Positions 8,753-17,140 of a stretch of DNA of 64,000 bases are shown here, in pieces. This DNA is from Tidjanibacter massiliensis (GTDB lineage Bacteria; Bacteroidota; Bacteroidia; Bacteroidales; Rikenellaceae). The position numbers and the translations under genes were made by a program. How positions within the stretch are numbered: position 1 is the stretch's first letter; each line of letters starts with the position of its first letter. The notes beneath the pieces are model-generated. The model was not told the DNA's origin and ran no database searches. It saw nothing but the letters and a program-made list of their open reading frames with translations. The stretch spans positions 62,001-126,000 of the forward strand of contig NZ_LT629960.1 of NCBI RefSeq assembly GCF_900104605.1, read 5' to 3'.

Positions 8753-9652
8753 ATGACGATTGTACAGTTGGAATATCTGCTTGCGGTGGTGAATTTCGGC
8801 AGCTTTTCGCTTGCGGCCGAAAGGAGTTTCGTCACTCAGCCGTCGCTGAGCATGCAGATAAAGAATCTCGAGGAGGAGCTCGGCGTGGTGCTGCTCGACA
8901 GGTCGAAAAAACCGGTCATATTGACGCAGGCGGGAGAGGTGGTCGCCGAACGGGCCCGGGATGTCGTGAAGATGTTCAATTCGGTCTATGAGGACGTGGC
9001 CGTGCTCAAGGGAACCGTGTCGGGCGTGCTGCGGCTGGGCGTGATACCGACCGTGGCGCCCTATCTGCTGCCGCGGATGGTACAGGATTTTGCCGGACGC
9101 TGTCCCGACGTACACCTCGAAATCAAGGAGATGATAACTCCGCAGATAGTCCGGGCGATGGAACACGACGAAATAGACGCCGCCATTCTTGCGGGCGGTA
9201 CCTGTCCGGAGGGTATTACCGAGGATTGCATCTTCGATGACAGGTTCTATGCTTACCTTTCGCCGGGACACAGGCTCTTCGAGCGCTCCAACATCCGGCT
9301 CGAGGACCTCGACCTGAAAGAGATGCTTCTGCTTTCGGAGGGGCACTGTTTCCGCGACCAGATACTCGACCTCTGTCCTTCGAAGGGCGGGGCGCATGCC
9401 TCGTACTACTTCGAGAGCGGTTCGCTCGAAACGCTGATGCGGATAGTGGACAATACGGAGTTCATGACCATCATCCCGGAGATGGCGGTGCCGTACGTGC
9501 CGCAGGAGCATGCCGCTCAGGTGAAGCCGCTTGCCAAAGGGGCCGTGTCGCGCAAGATAGCGGTGGCCGTCCGCCGTACTTATGTGAAGGACTCCATCGT
9601 CAAGGTGCTTAAGGAGTCGGTGGCCGCTGTGGGAGGCGCTGCCGGGGAGTGA
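8753..9652 (+). CDS. oxyR: Peroxide-sensing LysR-type regulator OxyR
   Basis: 299 residues. An N-terminal winged helix-turn-helix (residues 1-60, EYLLAVVNFGSFSLAAERSF then TQPSLSMQIKNLEEELG) precedes a LysR effector domain. The redox centre is explicit: SEGHCFRDQILDLC has Cys199 and Cys208, the same residue numbers and spacing as the disulfide-forming pair in E. coli OxyR. This supports a hydrogen-peroxide-responsive activator rather than a generic LysR protein. Targets are not linked in this window. It is transcribed alone from a good promoter at 8703-8731. Confidence 0.94.
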   Translation: MTIVQLEYLLAVVNFGSFSLAAERSFVTQPSLSMQIKNLEEELGVVLLDRSKKPVILTQAGEVVAERARDVVKMFNSVYEDVAVLKGTVSGVLRLGVIPTVAPYLLPRMVQDFAGRCPDVHLEIKEMITPQIVRAMEHDEIDAAILAGGTCPEGITEDCIFDDRFYAYLSPGHRLFERSNIRLEDLDLKEMLLLSEGHCFRDQILDLCPSKGGAHASYYFESGSLETLMRIVDNTEFMTIIPEMAVPYVPQEHAAQVKPLAKGAVSRKIAVAVRRTYVKDSIVKVLKESVAAVGGAAGE

Positions 9653-9712
9653 AAGGACCGGGCTGCCGCCGCGGCCGTGGGTGCGGTCGGCCGGATTGTG
9701 ACAAAAAAGATG

Positions 9713-9720
9713 TACATTTG
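9713..9720 (+). promoter_or_regulatory. -7 box for rsfS-ftsH
   Basis: TACATTTG, an exact match, 38 bases before rsfS. A TTG at 9696-9698 is closer than the usual 19-20 bases. Confidence 0.55.
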
Positions 9721-9758
9721 CCGGCGCCCTGTGTAATACATTATATTATTAGGACTGT

Positions 9759-10109
9759 ATGGATGAATTGTTGGGAACGATAGTTTCGGCGATAGAGGAC
9801 AAGAAGGGAAAGAACATCCTGTCGCTCGACCTGAGAGGGTTCGACGGAGCGGTGGCCGATGCCTTCGTGGTATGTAGTGCGGAATCCACCACGCAGGTGG
9901 CCGCCATTGCGGACGGCATCGAGGAGAAGGTATTCGAAACGCTCGGCCAGCGGCCGCGCAGGACGGAGGGCATGCAGAACGCCATCTGGGTGGTAGTGGA
10001 TTATGTGGATATCATGGTTCATGTTTTCCAGACGCAGGCCCGCGAGTTCTACCGGCTGGAGGAGCTTTGGGCCGACGCCCCCTCGGTGCGCTACGGCGAG
10101 TGGGAGTAA
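9759..10109 (+). CDS. rsfS: Ribosomal silencing factor RsfS
   Basis: 116 residues of the Iojap/YbeB family. It contains the conserved segments DAFVVCSAESTTQVAAIAD and GMQNAIWVVVDYVDIMVHVF, with C-terminal REFYRLEELWADAP. Family members bind ribosomal protein L14 and block subunit joining when nutrients are scarce. The gene precedes ftsH by 84 bases, an order common in Bacteroidetes, and is probably cotranscribed with it from the box at 9713-9720. Confidence 0.96.
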   Translation: MDELLGTIVSAIEDKKGKNILSLDLRGFDGAVADAFVVCSAESTTQVAAIADGIEEKVFETLGQRPRRTEGMQNAIWVVVDYVDIMVHVFQTQAREFYRLEELWADAPSVRYGEWE

Positions 10110-10193
10110 TAAAATGCGGATAAACGCGTTAATGTTTCGCGGCATGAGCGTCGGGCGCATGCCGCATCAATATTGCAGAACGTAAATGTAGAG

Positions 10194-12251
10194 ATGGCAT
10201 CCAAAAACCAGAACAATAAGAACAGCGGGGGCCGGCGCCCCCAGATACGGCCGATGGGCTACGGCATGTGGATATACGGGCTGTTGTTCCTGCTCATCAT
10301 CGGGTGGTCGTGGCTGGGAGGCAGCGAATCGCCCGTGAAGACCAATTGGAACACCGTGGAGCAGATGATAGCCGACGGAGATGTCGAAAGCATCGAGGTG
10401 GTGAACAAGGAGCAGGCCAACGTCCGGCTCCGCAGCGAAGCAGTGGAGAAGTATGCCGCCCGGCCCGAATACAAGAACATTCCGCGCCGCGGGACGCAGT
10501 TCGTCTTCAATATAGGCGATGTGGCTACCTTCCGGCAGGACCTGGACAGAGCCGAGGAGCAGTACGGGCAGGCTGTGCTGCTTACGTATGAAACGAAGCA
10601 CAACATCTGGCTCGATGTGCTCGGTTTCCTCCCCTTTATCCTGCTGATGGTCTTCTTCATTGTCATGATGCGCAATGCTTCGAAGAATGCCGCAGGCGGT
10701 CAGGGGGGCGTTTTCAATGTAGGCAAGGCGAAGGCGCAGGTGTTCGATGCCAACAACAAGGACCGTGTGACTTTCAAGGATGTGGCCGGACTGGAGGAAG
10801 CGAAGGTGGAAATCATGGAGATTGTGGACTTCCTGCGCAATCCGCAGAAGTACCGCGAACTCGGCGGAAAGATACCGAAGGGAGCGCTGCTCGTCGGCCC
10901 TCCCGGAACGGGTAAGACGTTGCTTGCCAAGGCGGTGGCCGGTGAGGCTAATGTGCCGTTCTTTACCATGAGCGGTTCGGATTTCGTGGAGATGTTCGTC
11001 GGGGTGGGGGCATCGCGCGTGCGCGACCTCTTCCGCCAGGCCAAGGAGAAGGCGCCCTGCATCGTCTTCATCGACGAAATAGATGCCGTGGGACGTGCCC
11101 GCAGCAAGAATGCCGGCTTCTCCAGCAACGACGAACGCGAGAATACGCTCAACCAGCTCCTGACGGAGATGGACGGTTTCGGTACCAATTCGGGTGTCAT
11201 TATTCTTGCCGCCACGAACCGGGCCGACATTCTCGACAAGGCGCTCATGCGTGCGGGGCGTTTCGACCGGCAGATAGAGGTCGGACTGCCCGACGTCAAG
11301 GAGCGGGCGGAGATATTCGACGTGCACTTGCGCAACATCAAACTCGACCCCAATCTCGACCGCGATTTTCTCGCCAAGCAGACGCCGGGTTTCTCCGGTG
11401 CCGATATCGCCAATGTTTGCAACGAGGCGGCCCTTATCGCAGCACGGCACGACAAGAAGTTCGTCGAACGCGAGGATTTCCTCAGCGCCATCGACCGAAT
11501 CGTGGGCGGCCTGGAGCGCAGGAACATGATAATCACGCCGGAGGAGAAGCGGCTCATCGCCTACCACGAAGCCGGACACGCCACCGTGAGCTGGATACTC
11601 GAATACGCCAATCCGCTCATCAAGGTGACCATCATCCCGCGCGGTCGGGCGCTCGGTGCCGCATGGTATCTGCCCGAAGAGCGGCAGGTGACCACGCGGG
11701 AACAGATAATGGACGATATCGCCTCCACCCTCGGCGGACGGGCCGCCGAGAAGCTTGTCTTCGACACGCTCGGTTCGGGAGCGCTGAACGACCTGGAGGT
11801 GGCGACGAAAAAGGCTTATTCGATGGTGGCCTATCTCGGTATGAGCGACAAGGTGGGCAACATGAGCTATTACGACTCGTCGGGACAGGGAGAGATGGCG
11901 CTGACCAAACCTTACAGCGAGCAGACGGCCGAACTTATCGACAAGGAGGTGAAACGGCTGCTCGATGATGCCTTTGCGCTCGCCACGAAGGTGCTTCGCG
12001 AACACAGAGACGGATTTACGCAGTTGGCCGAGCTGTTGCTGGAGAAGGAAGTGGTCTTCTCCGAAGACCTCGAACGCATCTTCGGCAAGCGTATCAAGGA
12101 TATCAAACGGGAGCAGGCGGAGGCGGCAGCGGCTGCCGGAGCGGCCGATTCCGACCCCGTGTCGGTGACCGATGCCGAACTGGCATTCGGCGGGGAAACT
12201 GTCGCCGAGCCGGGTGCCGCACCCGATTGGGGAGAGAAGCCGGAGAAGTGA
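10194..12251 (+). CDS. ftsH: ATP-dependent zinc metalloprotease FtsH
   Basis: 685 residues from the ATG at 10194. Two transmembrane segments (about residues 26-43 and 140-160) flank a periplasmic loop. The AAA domain has Walker A GPPGTGKT at 235-242, Walker [13 protein letters not shown] and the second region of homology [21 protein letters not shown]. The zinc-binding HEAGH is at 458-462. The C-terminus is long, Ala/Glu-rich and probably flexible. FtsH is a membrane-bound hexamer that degrades membrane and regulatory proteins. A strong hairpin terminator follows, so transcription should stop before the BACON gene. Confidence 0.97.
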   Translation: MASKNQNNKNSGGRRPQIRPMGYGMWIYGLLFLLIIGWSWLGGSESPVKTNWNTVEQMIADGDVESIEVVNKEQANVRLRSEAVEKYAARPEYKNIPRRGTQFVFNIGDVATFRQDLDRAEEQYGQAVLLTYETKHNIWLDVLGFLPFILLMVFFIVMMRNASKNAAGGQGGVFNVGKAKAQVFDANNKDRVTFKDVAGLEEAKVEIMEIVDFLRNPQKYRELGGKIPKGALLVGPPGTGKTLLAKAVAGEANVPFFTMSGSDFVEMFVGVGASRVRDLFRQAKEKAPCIVFIDEIDAVGRARSKNAGFSSNDERENTLNQLLTEMDGFGTNSGVIILAATNRADILDKALMRAGRFDRQIEVGLPDVKERAEIFDVHLRNIKLDPNLDRDFLAKQTPGFSGADIANVCNEAALIAARHDKKFVEREDFLSAIDRIVGGLERRNMIITPEEKRLIAYHEAGHATVSWILEYANPLIKVTIIPRGRALGAAWYLPEERQVTTREQIMDDIASTLGGRAAEKLVFDTLGSGALNDLEVATKKAYSMVAYLGMSDKVGNMSYYDSSGQGEMALTKPYSEQTAELIDKEVKRLLDDAFALATKVLREHRDGFTQLAELLLEKEVVFSEDLERIFGKRIKDIKREQAEAAAAAGAADSDPVSVTDAELAFGGETVAEPGAAPDWGEKPEK

Positions 12252-12319
12252 CGGCCTGATGTTCATATACCGTCCCGGCGGACGGTTCGGAAAGAGGGCT
12301 CCGCAAACAGGAGCCGGTC

Positions 12320-12355
12320 AAGGGAGGGAACAGCGGTTCCCTCCCTTCTTTTGTC
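12320..12355 (+). terminator. Rho-independent terminator after ftsH
   Basis: A 12-base perfect stem (AAGGGAGGGAAC at 12320-12331, complement 12336-12347), a four-base loop, then CTTTTGTCT. Confidence 0.88.
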
Positions 12356-12402
12356 TCTGGCTGAGGAGTCTGTGGTGTAAAGTATTGCTATATAATATGT
12401 TG

Positions 12403-12433
12403 TTGCATTTTTTGCGCCCTTGTGCTATCTTGC
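12403..12433 (+). promoter_or_regulatory. Candidate promoter of the BACON lipoprotein gene
   Basis: TTG at 12403-12405 and TATCTTGC at 12426-12433, 20 bases apart. The spacing is ideal; the -7 box deviates from TAnnTTTG in its last two bases. Confidence 0.45.
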
Positions 12434-12465
12434 GACAGATACATGATAACCAAAACTTCTATGTT

Positions 12466-13971
12466 ATGAAAAGAGTATGGGAATTGCTGTTCTTTGCAGT
12501 GTTTGGCGTGCTTTCCGTCGCGTGCGGGGAGCAGGAGCTGGAACGGGCTTTCTTGAAGCTCGAAACGACGAACCTTGAGTTCGAGGCCGTGGGTGCGGCG
12601 GTGCAGACCGTTGCCGTGACCTCCAATGTGGATTGGGACTGCACTATGAGCGACGAGTCGAGGGCCTGGATTTCCGTCGAAAAGAGAACGGGCGGGGTTG
12701 CCGTTGCGGTGGCCGACAATTCGGGGGTGGAGTCCCGCAGCGGAGCCGTGACCCTCGTACCGGCCTCTCCCGACCTCGAACCGAAACGGATAACGGTCGT
12801 TCAGTCCGGCAGCAGTTATACACTGTCGGTGGAACCCGCCTCGCTGTCCTTTGCAGGAGAGGATGCGCCGGCGCAGGAGATTGCCGTGACGGTCGGCGGG
12901 GGAACGCTCGAGTGGACGGTCGCCGCGGACGAGGCATGCCGGAGTTGGGTGACGGTGGTCCGGAAAGAGGGAACGGCCGTCGTGACGGTGGCCGACAATC
13001 CGGCAACCGAACCGCGCTCGGGGAGTGTCGTCATCTCTGCGGATGTCGCGGGGGTCGGCCCCAAAGCGGTGAAGGTGGTGCAGGAGGGACGGGTTCTTCA
13101 GCCCTCGCTCGGTGTGGATGTACGTGAACTGCATTTCGGCAGTAGGGCGGAAATGCTGGGACAGACGGTGAATGTCGCTGCCGTTGCCGTAGACTGGAAG
13201 GTAGTGACGTCCGATACTCCGGATACGTCCGGCAATCCGGTGGAATGGATTTCCATCGTATCCGAAAGAGACTCTTATTTCATTGTGAACGTGGAGACGA
13301 ATGCCACGCTTGAGGAGCGGTCGGGGTATGTGGTCGTTACCTCCGGCCAGGACGACGTTCCCGATATCGCCGTCGCGGTGACACAGGAGGCCGGCCGGGA
13401 GTTCCTGAGCGACCTGACCGGGGACGCGGTCATGGAGGACCTCCCCGGCGGGGGCGGCAATCTGAGCGTCATACCCGTCGATGACTGGACCGATTTCAGG
13501 ACGACCACCTGGTACATGTCGTTGTGGGGGGCCGATTTGGAGTATGTGAAGGTCAGTTGGCCCTATTCGGTCGGGTATTACGGCAGCGGGTCGCGGCTGG
13601 AGATGACGATACGTTCTTCGGTCATCTATTTCAACGACGACAACGAATATTGGTTGCCGGAAGGTACCTACCGGGTGGTGACGGAGGACATCTACGACGA
13701 GAACTCGAGGGAACCGTTCACGGTACTTGCCGGCTCCGAATCCAACAGCGTCATAAATCCGAACGGCAGTTGGTATTACCGGCTCGTCGAGGATGAGTAT
13801 GTCGGTTCCGCACCGATAGTCGAAGGTACCGTGACGGTGGCAAGGAACGGCGAAGCGTATACGCTGACTTTCGATTTTGTGGATGATGCGGGTTATCGGA
13901 TAACGGGGACGCGCACAGGCACACTGGAGCTGAAGGTGGCATCGACGCCTACGCCGCAGCCTGCGTCCTGA
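12466..13971 (+). CDS. BACON-domain surface lipoprotein
   Basis: 501 residues. The signal peptide ends in a lipobox at SVAC (Cys about 20). Three BACON-type repeats follow, each about 85-110 residues, with characteristic strands such as LSVEPASLSFAGEDAPAQEI, a WxxxxxDE...W turn and a closing KxVxQxG strand (ITVVQSG, VKVVQEG, VAVTQEA). The last 170 residues form a separate aromatic-rich domain I do not recognise, ending in a Pro/Thr tail. BACON modules occur in Bacteroidetes surface proteins and are proposed to bind glycans or mucin; no enzyme domain is visible here. It has its own candidate promoter, lies between two strong terminators and splits rsfS-ftsH from cdsA-psd. The open frame extends back into ftsH but that part is not used. 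Confidence 0.85.
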   Translation: MKRVWELLFFAVFGVLSVACGEQELERAFLKLETTNLEFEAVGAAVQTVAVTSNVDWDCTMSDESRAWISVEKRTGGVAVAVADNSGVESRSGAVTLVPASPDLEPKRITVVQSGSSYTLSVEPASLSFAGEDAPAQEIAVTVGGGTLEWTVAADEACRSWVTVVRKEGTAVVTVADNPATEPRSGSVVISADVAGVGPKAVKVVQEGRVLQPSLGVDVRELHFGSRAEMLGQTVNVAAVAVDWKVVTSDTPDTSGNPVEWISIVSERDSYFIVNVETNATLEERSGYVVVTSGQDDVPDIAVAVTQEAGREFLSDLTGDAVMEDLPGGGGNLSVIPVDDWTDFRTTTWYMSLWGADLEYVKVSWPYSVGYYGSGSRLEMTIRSSVIYFNDDNEYWLPEGTYRVVTEDIYDENSREPFTVLAGSESNSVINPNGSWYYRLVEDEYVGSAPIVEGTVTVARNGEAYTLTFDFVDDAGYRITGTRTGTLELKVASTPTPQPAS

Positions 13972-14005
13972 CCGGAGGTTGTACGTAAAGCACGGATTCG
14001 CCTGA

Positions 14006-14046
14006 CGTGCGGGCGGGAACGACCATTCCCGCCCGCACGGTTTTTG
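14006..14046 (+). terminator. Rho-independent terminator after the BACON gene
   Basis: A 14-base perfect GC-rich stem (14006-14019 with 14026-14039), a six-base loop, then GTTTTTG. Confidence 0.9.
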
Positions 14047-14167
14047 CATGTGTCGGATACGGGATACGGTACGGCAGTCTGCATGGAGATTCTGCACTGC
14101 CGGTTTGCCCGTCGGCGGAAAAAAGCGTATTTTCGGATTGTGATTTAGGCGGTTCGGAATTATTCCA

Positions 14168-14175
14168 TATTTTTG
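14168..14175 (+). promoter_or_regulatory. -7 box for cdsA-psd
   Basis: TATTTTTG, an exact TAnnTTTG match, 74 bases before cdsA; no clear -33 TTG. Confidence 0.5.
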
Positions 14176-14249
14176 TCCCTGTTATGCGGGGTTGTCGCAT
14201 GCCGGGGCGCCGAATCGGGACGGCCGGACGGCCCGCAAAGCTGTAATGT

Positions 14250-15071
14250 ATGGCGAAGTTTGGTAAGGAATTGGCGGTGAGGACGCTGAGCGGAGCGGTG
14301 CTGTTGCTGGTCGTCGTGGGTGCGGTCTCCGTATCGGAGTACGGTTTTGCGGCACTGATGCTGACGATATGCGTAGGCAGCCTCTGGGAATTCTACCGTA
14401 TGGCGGCGAAAAAGGGCCTTTCCGTCGACCGTGTCTATCCGGTTGCCGTAGGAGGCGTGGCCGTCGCGATGAGTTTCCTTGTGGCACGCGGTACGCTGCC
14501 GGTCGTGTGGCTCTCCATTTTCTTCCCGTTGCTGTATGTGATATTCGTGTACGAACTCCGCCGCAGGCCGCCCGAACCTTTCATACATATCGCCGTTGCG
14601 GTCGGAGGGCTCGTCTATGCCGCATTGCCGATGTCGCTGATGTGCTTCGTGGCTTTTTACGGAGGAAGCTACGACGCATGGACGATACTCTGTTATATCT
14701 TTACGGTGTGGGTGAACGACATATTCGCTTACCTGACGGGGGTACTGTTCGGAAAACACAAGATGTTCGAGCGGGTGTCGCCCAAGAAGTCGTGGGAGGG
14801 ATTTGCAGGAGGACTGCTTTTCGCCGTTGCTTTCGGTGTGATGTGCGGTTGGCTGCGCGGCGAAGACATGGTGTGGTGGGGCGGACTCGCTCTTGTGGTC
14901 GTGGTCAGCGGCGTGCTCGGCGACCTGGTCGAATCCATGTTCAAGCGGTCGGCGGGCGTCAAGGATTCTGGGGTCATCATTCCCGGACACGGAGGGTTTA
15001 TGGACCGTTTCGATGCATTGATTTTCTCCGTACCATTTGTTTTCGCATATTTTACTATCTTTGCCGGTTAG
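14250..15071 (+). CDS. cdsA: Phosphatidate cytidylyltransferase
   Basis: 273 residues, a polytopic membrane protein with about seven hydrophobic segments. The C-terminal family signature is intact: SMFKRSAGVKDSG followed by PGHGGFMDRFDALIF. It makes CDP-diacylglycerol from phosphatidate and CTP, the branch point to phosphatidylserine/ethanolamine and to anionic phospholipids. It is followed 71 bases later by psd, so two steps of one lipid pathway are adjacent. It is probably expressed from the box at 14168-14175, because the upstream terminator isolates it from ftsH. Confidence 0.95.
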   Translation: MAKFGKELAVRTLSGAVLLLVVVGAVSVSEYGFAALMLTICVGSLWEFYRMAAKKGLSVDRVYPVAVGGVAVAMSFLVARGTLPVVWLSIFFPLLYVIFVYELRRRPPEPFIHIAVAVGGLVYAALPMSLMCFVAFYGGSYDAWTILCYIFTVWVNDIFAYLTGVLFGKHKMFERVSPKKSWEGFAGGLLFAVAFGVMCGWLRGEDMVWWGGLALVVVVSGVLGDLVESMFKRSAGVKDSGVIIPGHGGFMDRFDALIFSVPFVFAYFTIFAG

Positions 15072-15142
15072 TGCCCGGAAAGGGGCGCGTGCTGCGGCTC
15101 CGCGGCCGGTAACGGCGGAGAGACCGAATAAATTCCTTGCCA

Positions 15143-15817
15143 ATGAGACTTGCCAGAGAGGGATATTCCATTGTTTTGTGTACGTTCGCGGTTTTCGCGG
15201 CCGTTGCGGTGGGCATGGCGTTCGCCGTGAAGTACGCCGGGATGCCCGTATGGCTCTTCTGGGCAGTGGCGGTTCTGCTCTTCGGGCTCTGCGTCTGCGT
15301 GGCGCTCTTTTTCCGCGAACCCACGCGGCGCGAATACCGGAGCGACCCGGATACGGTATTCTCCAGTGCCGACGGTAAGGTGGTTGTCATCGAAGAGGTC
15401 TTCGAGGGGGAGTACCTGAAGGAGCGCTGTCTGCAGCTTTCGGTCTTCATGTCCATCACCAACGTACATGCGAATTGGTATCCCGTAGGGGGCGAGATAG
15501 TCTATCGCAACAACCATCTGGGGCGCTTTTTCGTGGCATGGCATCCGAAGTCGTCCGAAGAGAACGAACGTACCACGACCGTGGTCGATACGGGGCATGA
15601 GAGGATACTCTTCCGGCAGATAGCCGGACTGGTGGCCCGCCGGATAGTCAATTATGCGAAGGTGGGCGAGCGGGCCGAACAGAACGCCAAGTATGGCTTC
15701 ATCAAGTTCGGTTCGCGGATAGACATCTTCCTGCCGCTGGACTGCGAGGTGCTCGTCGGTCTGGGCGACAGGGTACGGGGCGGACAGACGCCGCTTGCGA
15801 AACTGCACAGAGAATAG
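15143..15817 (+). CDS. psd: Phosphatidylserine decarboxylase proenzyme, short form
   Basis: 224 residues. Two N-terminal hydrophobic segments (about 8-55) are followed by FREPTRREYRSDPDTVFSSADG, QLSVFMSITNVHANWYPV and the self-cleavage site KYGFIKFGSRIDIFLP. There the Gly-Ser bond is cleaved to yield the pyruvoyl beta/alpha enzyme. It converts phosphatidylserine to phosphatidylethanolamine in the membrane. It follows cdsA, and its stop is five bases before the next ATG, with the AGGAG ribosome site falling between. The start ATG is preferred over an in-frame TTG six bases earlier. Confidence 0.94.
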   Translation: MRLAREGYSIVLCTFAVFAAVAVGMAFAVKYAGMPVWLFWAVAVLLFGLCVCVALFFREPTRREYRSDPDTVFSSADGKVVVIEEVFEGEYLKERCLQLSVFMSITNVHANWYPVGGEIVYRNNHLGRFFVAWHPKSSEENERTTTVVDTGHERILFRQIAGLVARRIVNYAKVGERAEQNAKYGFIKFGSRIDIFLPLDCEVLVGLGDRVRGGQTPLAKLHRE

Positions 15818-15821
15818 GAGT

Positions 15822-16946
15822 ATGAACGGTACGGGGAACGAGAGCAAGCCGACGGTGCACTGGACCAGGTATGCGGTCGGTGTGCTCGCCACGTTGGCGG
15901 GCCTGTTGCTTGTGTGGTATTTCCGCGATATAGTCGGCTATATCATCGTGTCGGCCGTATTGGCCATCATCGGTACTCCGTTGGCGAAGTTGATGAAGCG
16001 GGTGCGTGTGCGGGGACGCTCCGTGCCCGACTGGCTCGCCGCGCTTGTGGTGCTGCTTCTGCTGTGGGGGGTGGGCGTCGCCATGTTCGCCATCTTCATC
16101 CCGCTCGTTTTCGACAAGCTTACCGCGCTGGCATCGGTGGACTTCTCCACCATTCTCGCCTCGTTCGAGCAGCCGCTGCGCAAACTGCAGAATTTCCTCG
16201 AGGAGTATTTCTCGCTGAACGTCTCCACCATCTCCATTTCCGATACGATAGGGGCGCAGGTGGAACGGCTGTTCAATCCCGAAAAATTGCAGAACTTCCT
16301 CGGTTCCATTGTGTCGGGCGTGGCGAATGCAGTGATAGCGCTCTTTTCGATAACTTTCATCACGTTCTTCTTTCTCAAGGACGACAATCTTTTCCTGAGG
16401 ATAATTCTCGCGGTCACGCCTACTAAATACGAAGGAAACGTGAAGCATGCGCTGAGTTCCGCTTCATCGCTGCTCTCGCGCTATTTCATCGGGATACTCG
16501 CCGAGTCCACCATCATGATGCTTATGGTCTCCATCTCCCTGATATGCTGTGGATACCTTCCCCAGAACGCCTTCTTCATCGGACTTATCGTCGGGGTGCT
16601 CAACGTGATTCCCTACGTGGGACCGTGGCTCGGCTTCGGGATAAGCCTGCTGGTGAGCATGGCTTTCGTGGGAGGCGGGACGACCATGACCTTCATCGTG
16701 CTCTCGCTGGCCATCACCATTCTGGCGGCCCAGATGATAGACAACTTCCTATTGCAGCCGCTCCTCTACTCCAACAGCGTCAATGCCCATCCGCTGGAGA
16801 TATTCATCGTGATACTCATGGCCGGCCACTTCGCCGGTGTGGTCGGGATGCTTTTCGCCATACCGGGCTATACCGTTCTGCGCGTCATCGCCAAGGAGTT
16901 CTTCAACCATTTCAAGATAGTCCGGAAACTGACCGAAAAAATGTAG
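15822..16946 (+). CDS. AI-2E/PerM family membrane permease
   Basis: 374 residues with about seven to eight transmembrane segments. The family pattern includes the N-terminal TRYAVGVLATLAGLLLVWYF, a soluble central stretch (about 115-170), FFLKDDNLFLRI, the LIVGVLNVIPYVGPWLG motif and the C-terminal DNFLLQPLLYSNSVNAHPLE. Members have been linked to autoinducer-2 export or sodium/proton exchange, but function is not predictable for most. It starts five bases after psd with AGGAG overlapping the junction, so it is translationally coupled to the phospholipid genes. Confidence 0.88.
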   Translation: MNGTGNESKPTVHWTRYAVGVLATLAGLLLVWYFRDIVGYIIVSAVLAIIGTPLAKLMKRVRVRGRSVPDWLAALVVLLLLWGVGVAMFAIFIPLVFDKLTALASVDFSTILASFEQPLRKLQNFLEEYFSLNVSTISISDTIGAQVERLFNPEKLQNFLGSIVSGVANAVIALFSITFITFFFLKDDNLFLRIILAVTPTKYEGNVKHALSSASSLLSRYFIGILAESTIMMLMVSISLICCGYLPQNAFFIGLIVGVLNVIPYVGPWLGFGISLLVSMAFVGGGTTMTFIVLSLAITILAAQMIDNFLLQPLLYSNSVNAHPLEIFIVILMAGHFAGVVGMLFAIPGYTVLRVIAKEFFNHFKIVRKLTEKM

Positions 16947-17140
16947 GAACGGCCGGGGAGAACCGGTTGCGTATGCGGTGGTCGGAAATCGTCCGCATCT
17001 GCTGTTGTGAGGCCGTGTGCAACGACGGACTCCTGCCCGTATTGTTTCGGCGTATCGTGTTTGCCGGGGCGCTATCGGTTTCGTCCGTTCGTCGGGAGTG
17101 TATCCCGCAGAGACTCGGCGCGGCGTTTGTCCGCGGAGCC

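Noticed and set aside
10167-12266. A 699-codon open frame antisense to ftsH
   Set aside because: It mirrors ftsH almost end to end and carries no recognisable domains.
12172-12465. N-terminal extension of the BACON lipoprotein back into ftsH
   Set aside because: The extension spans the ftsH stop and its terminator; the ATG at 12466 gives a proper lipoprotein signal and a promoter lies just before it.
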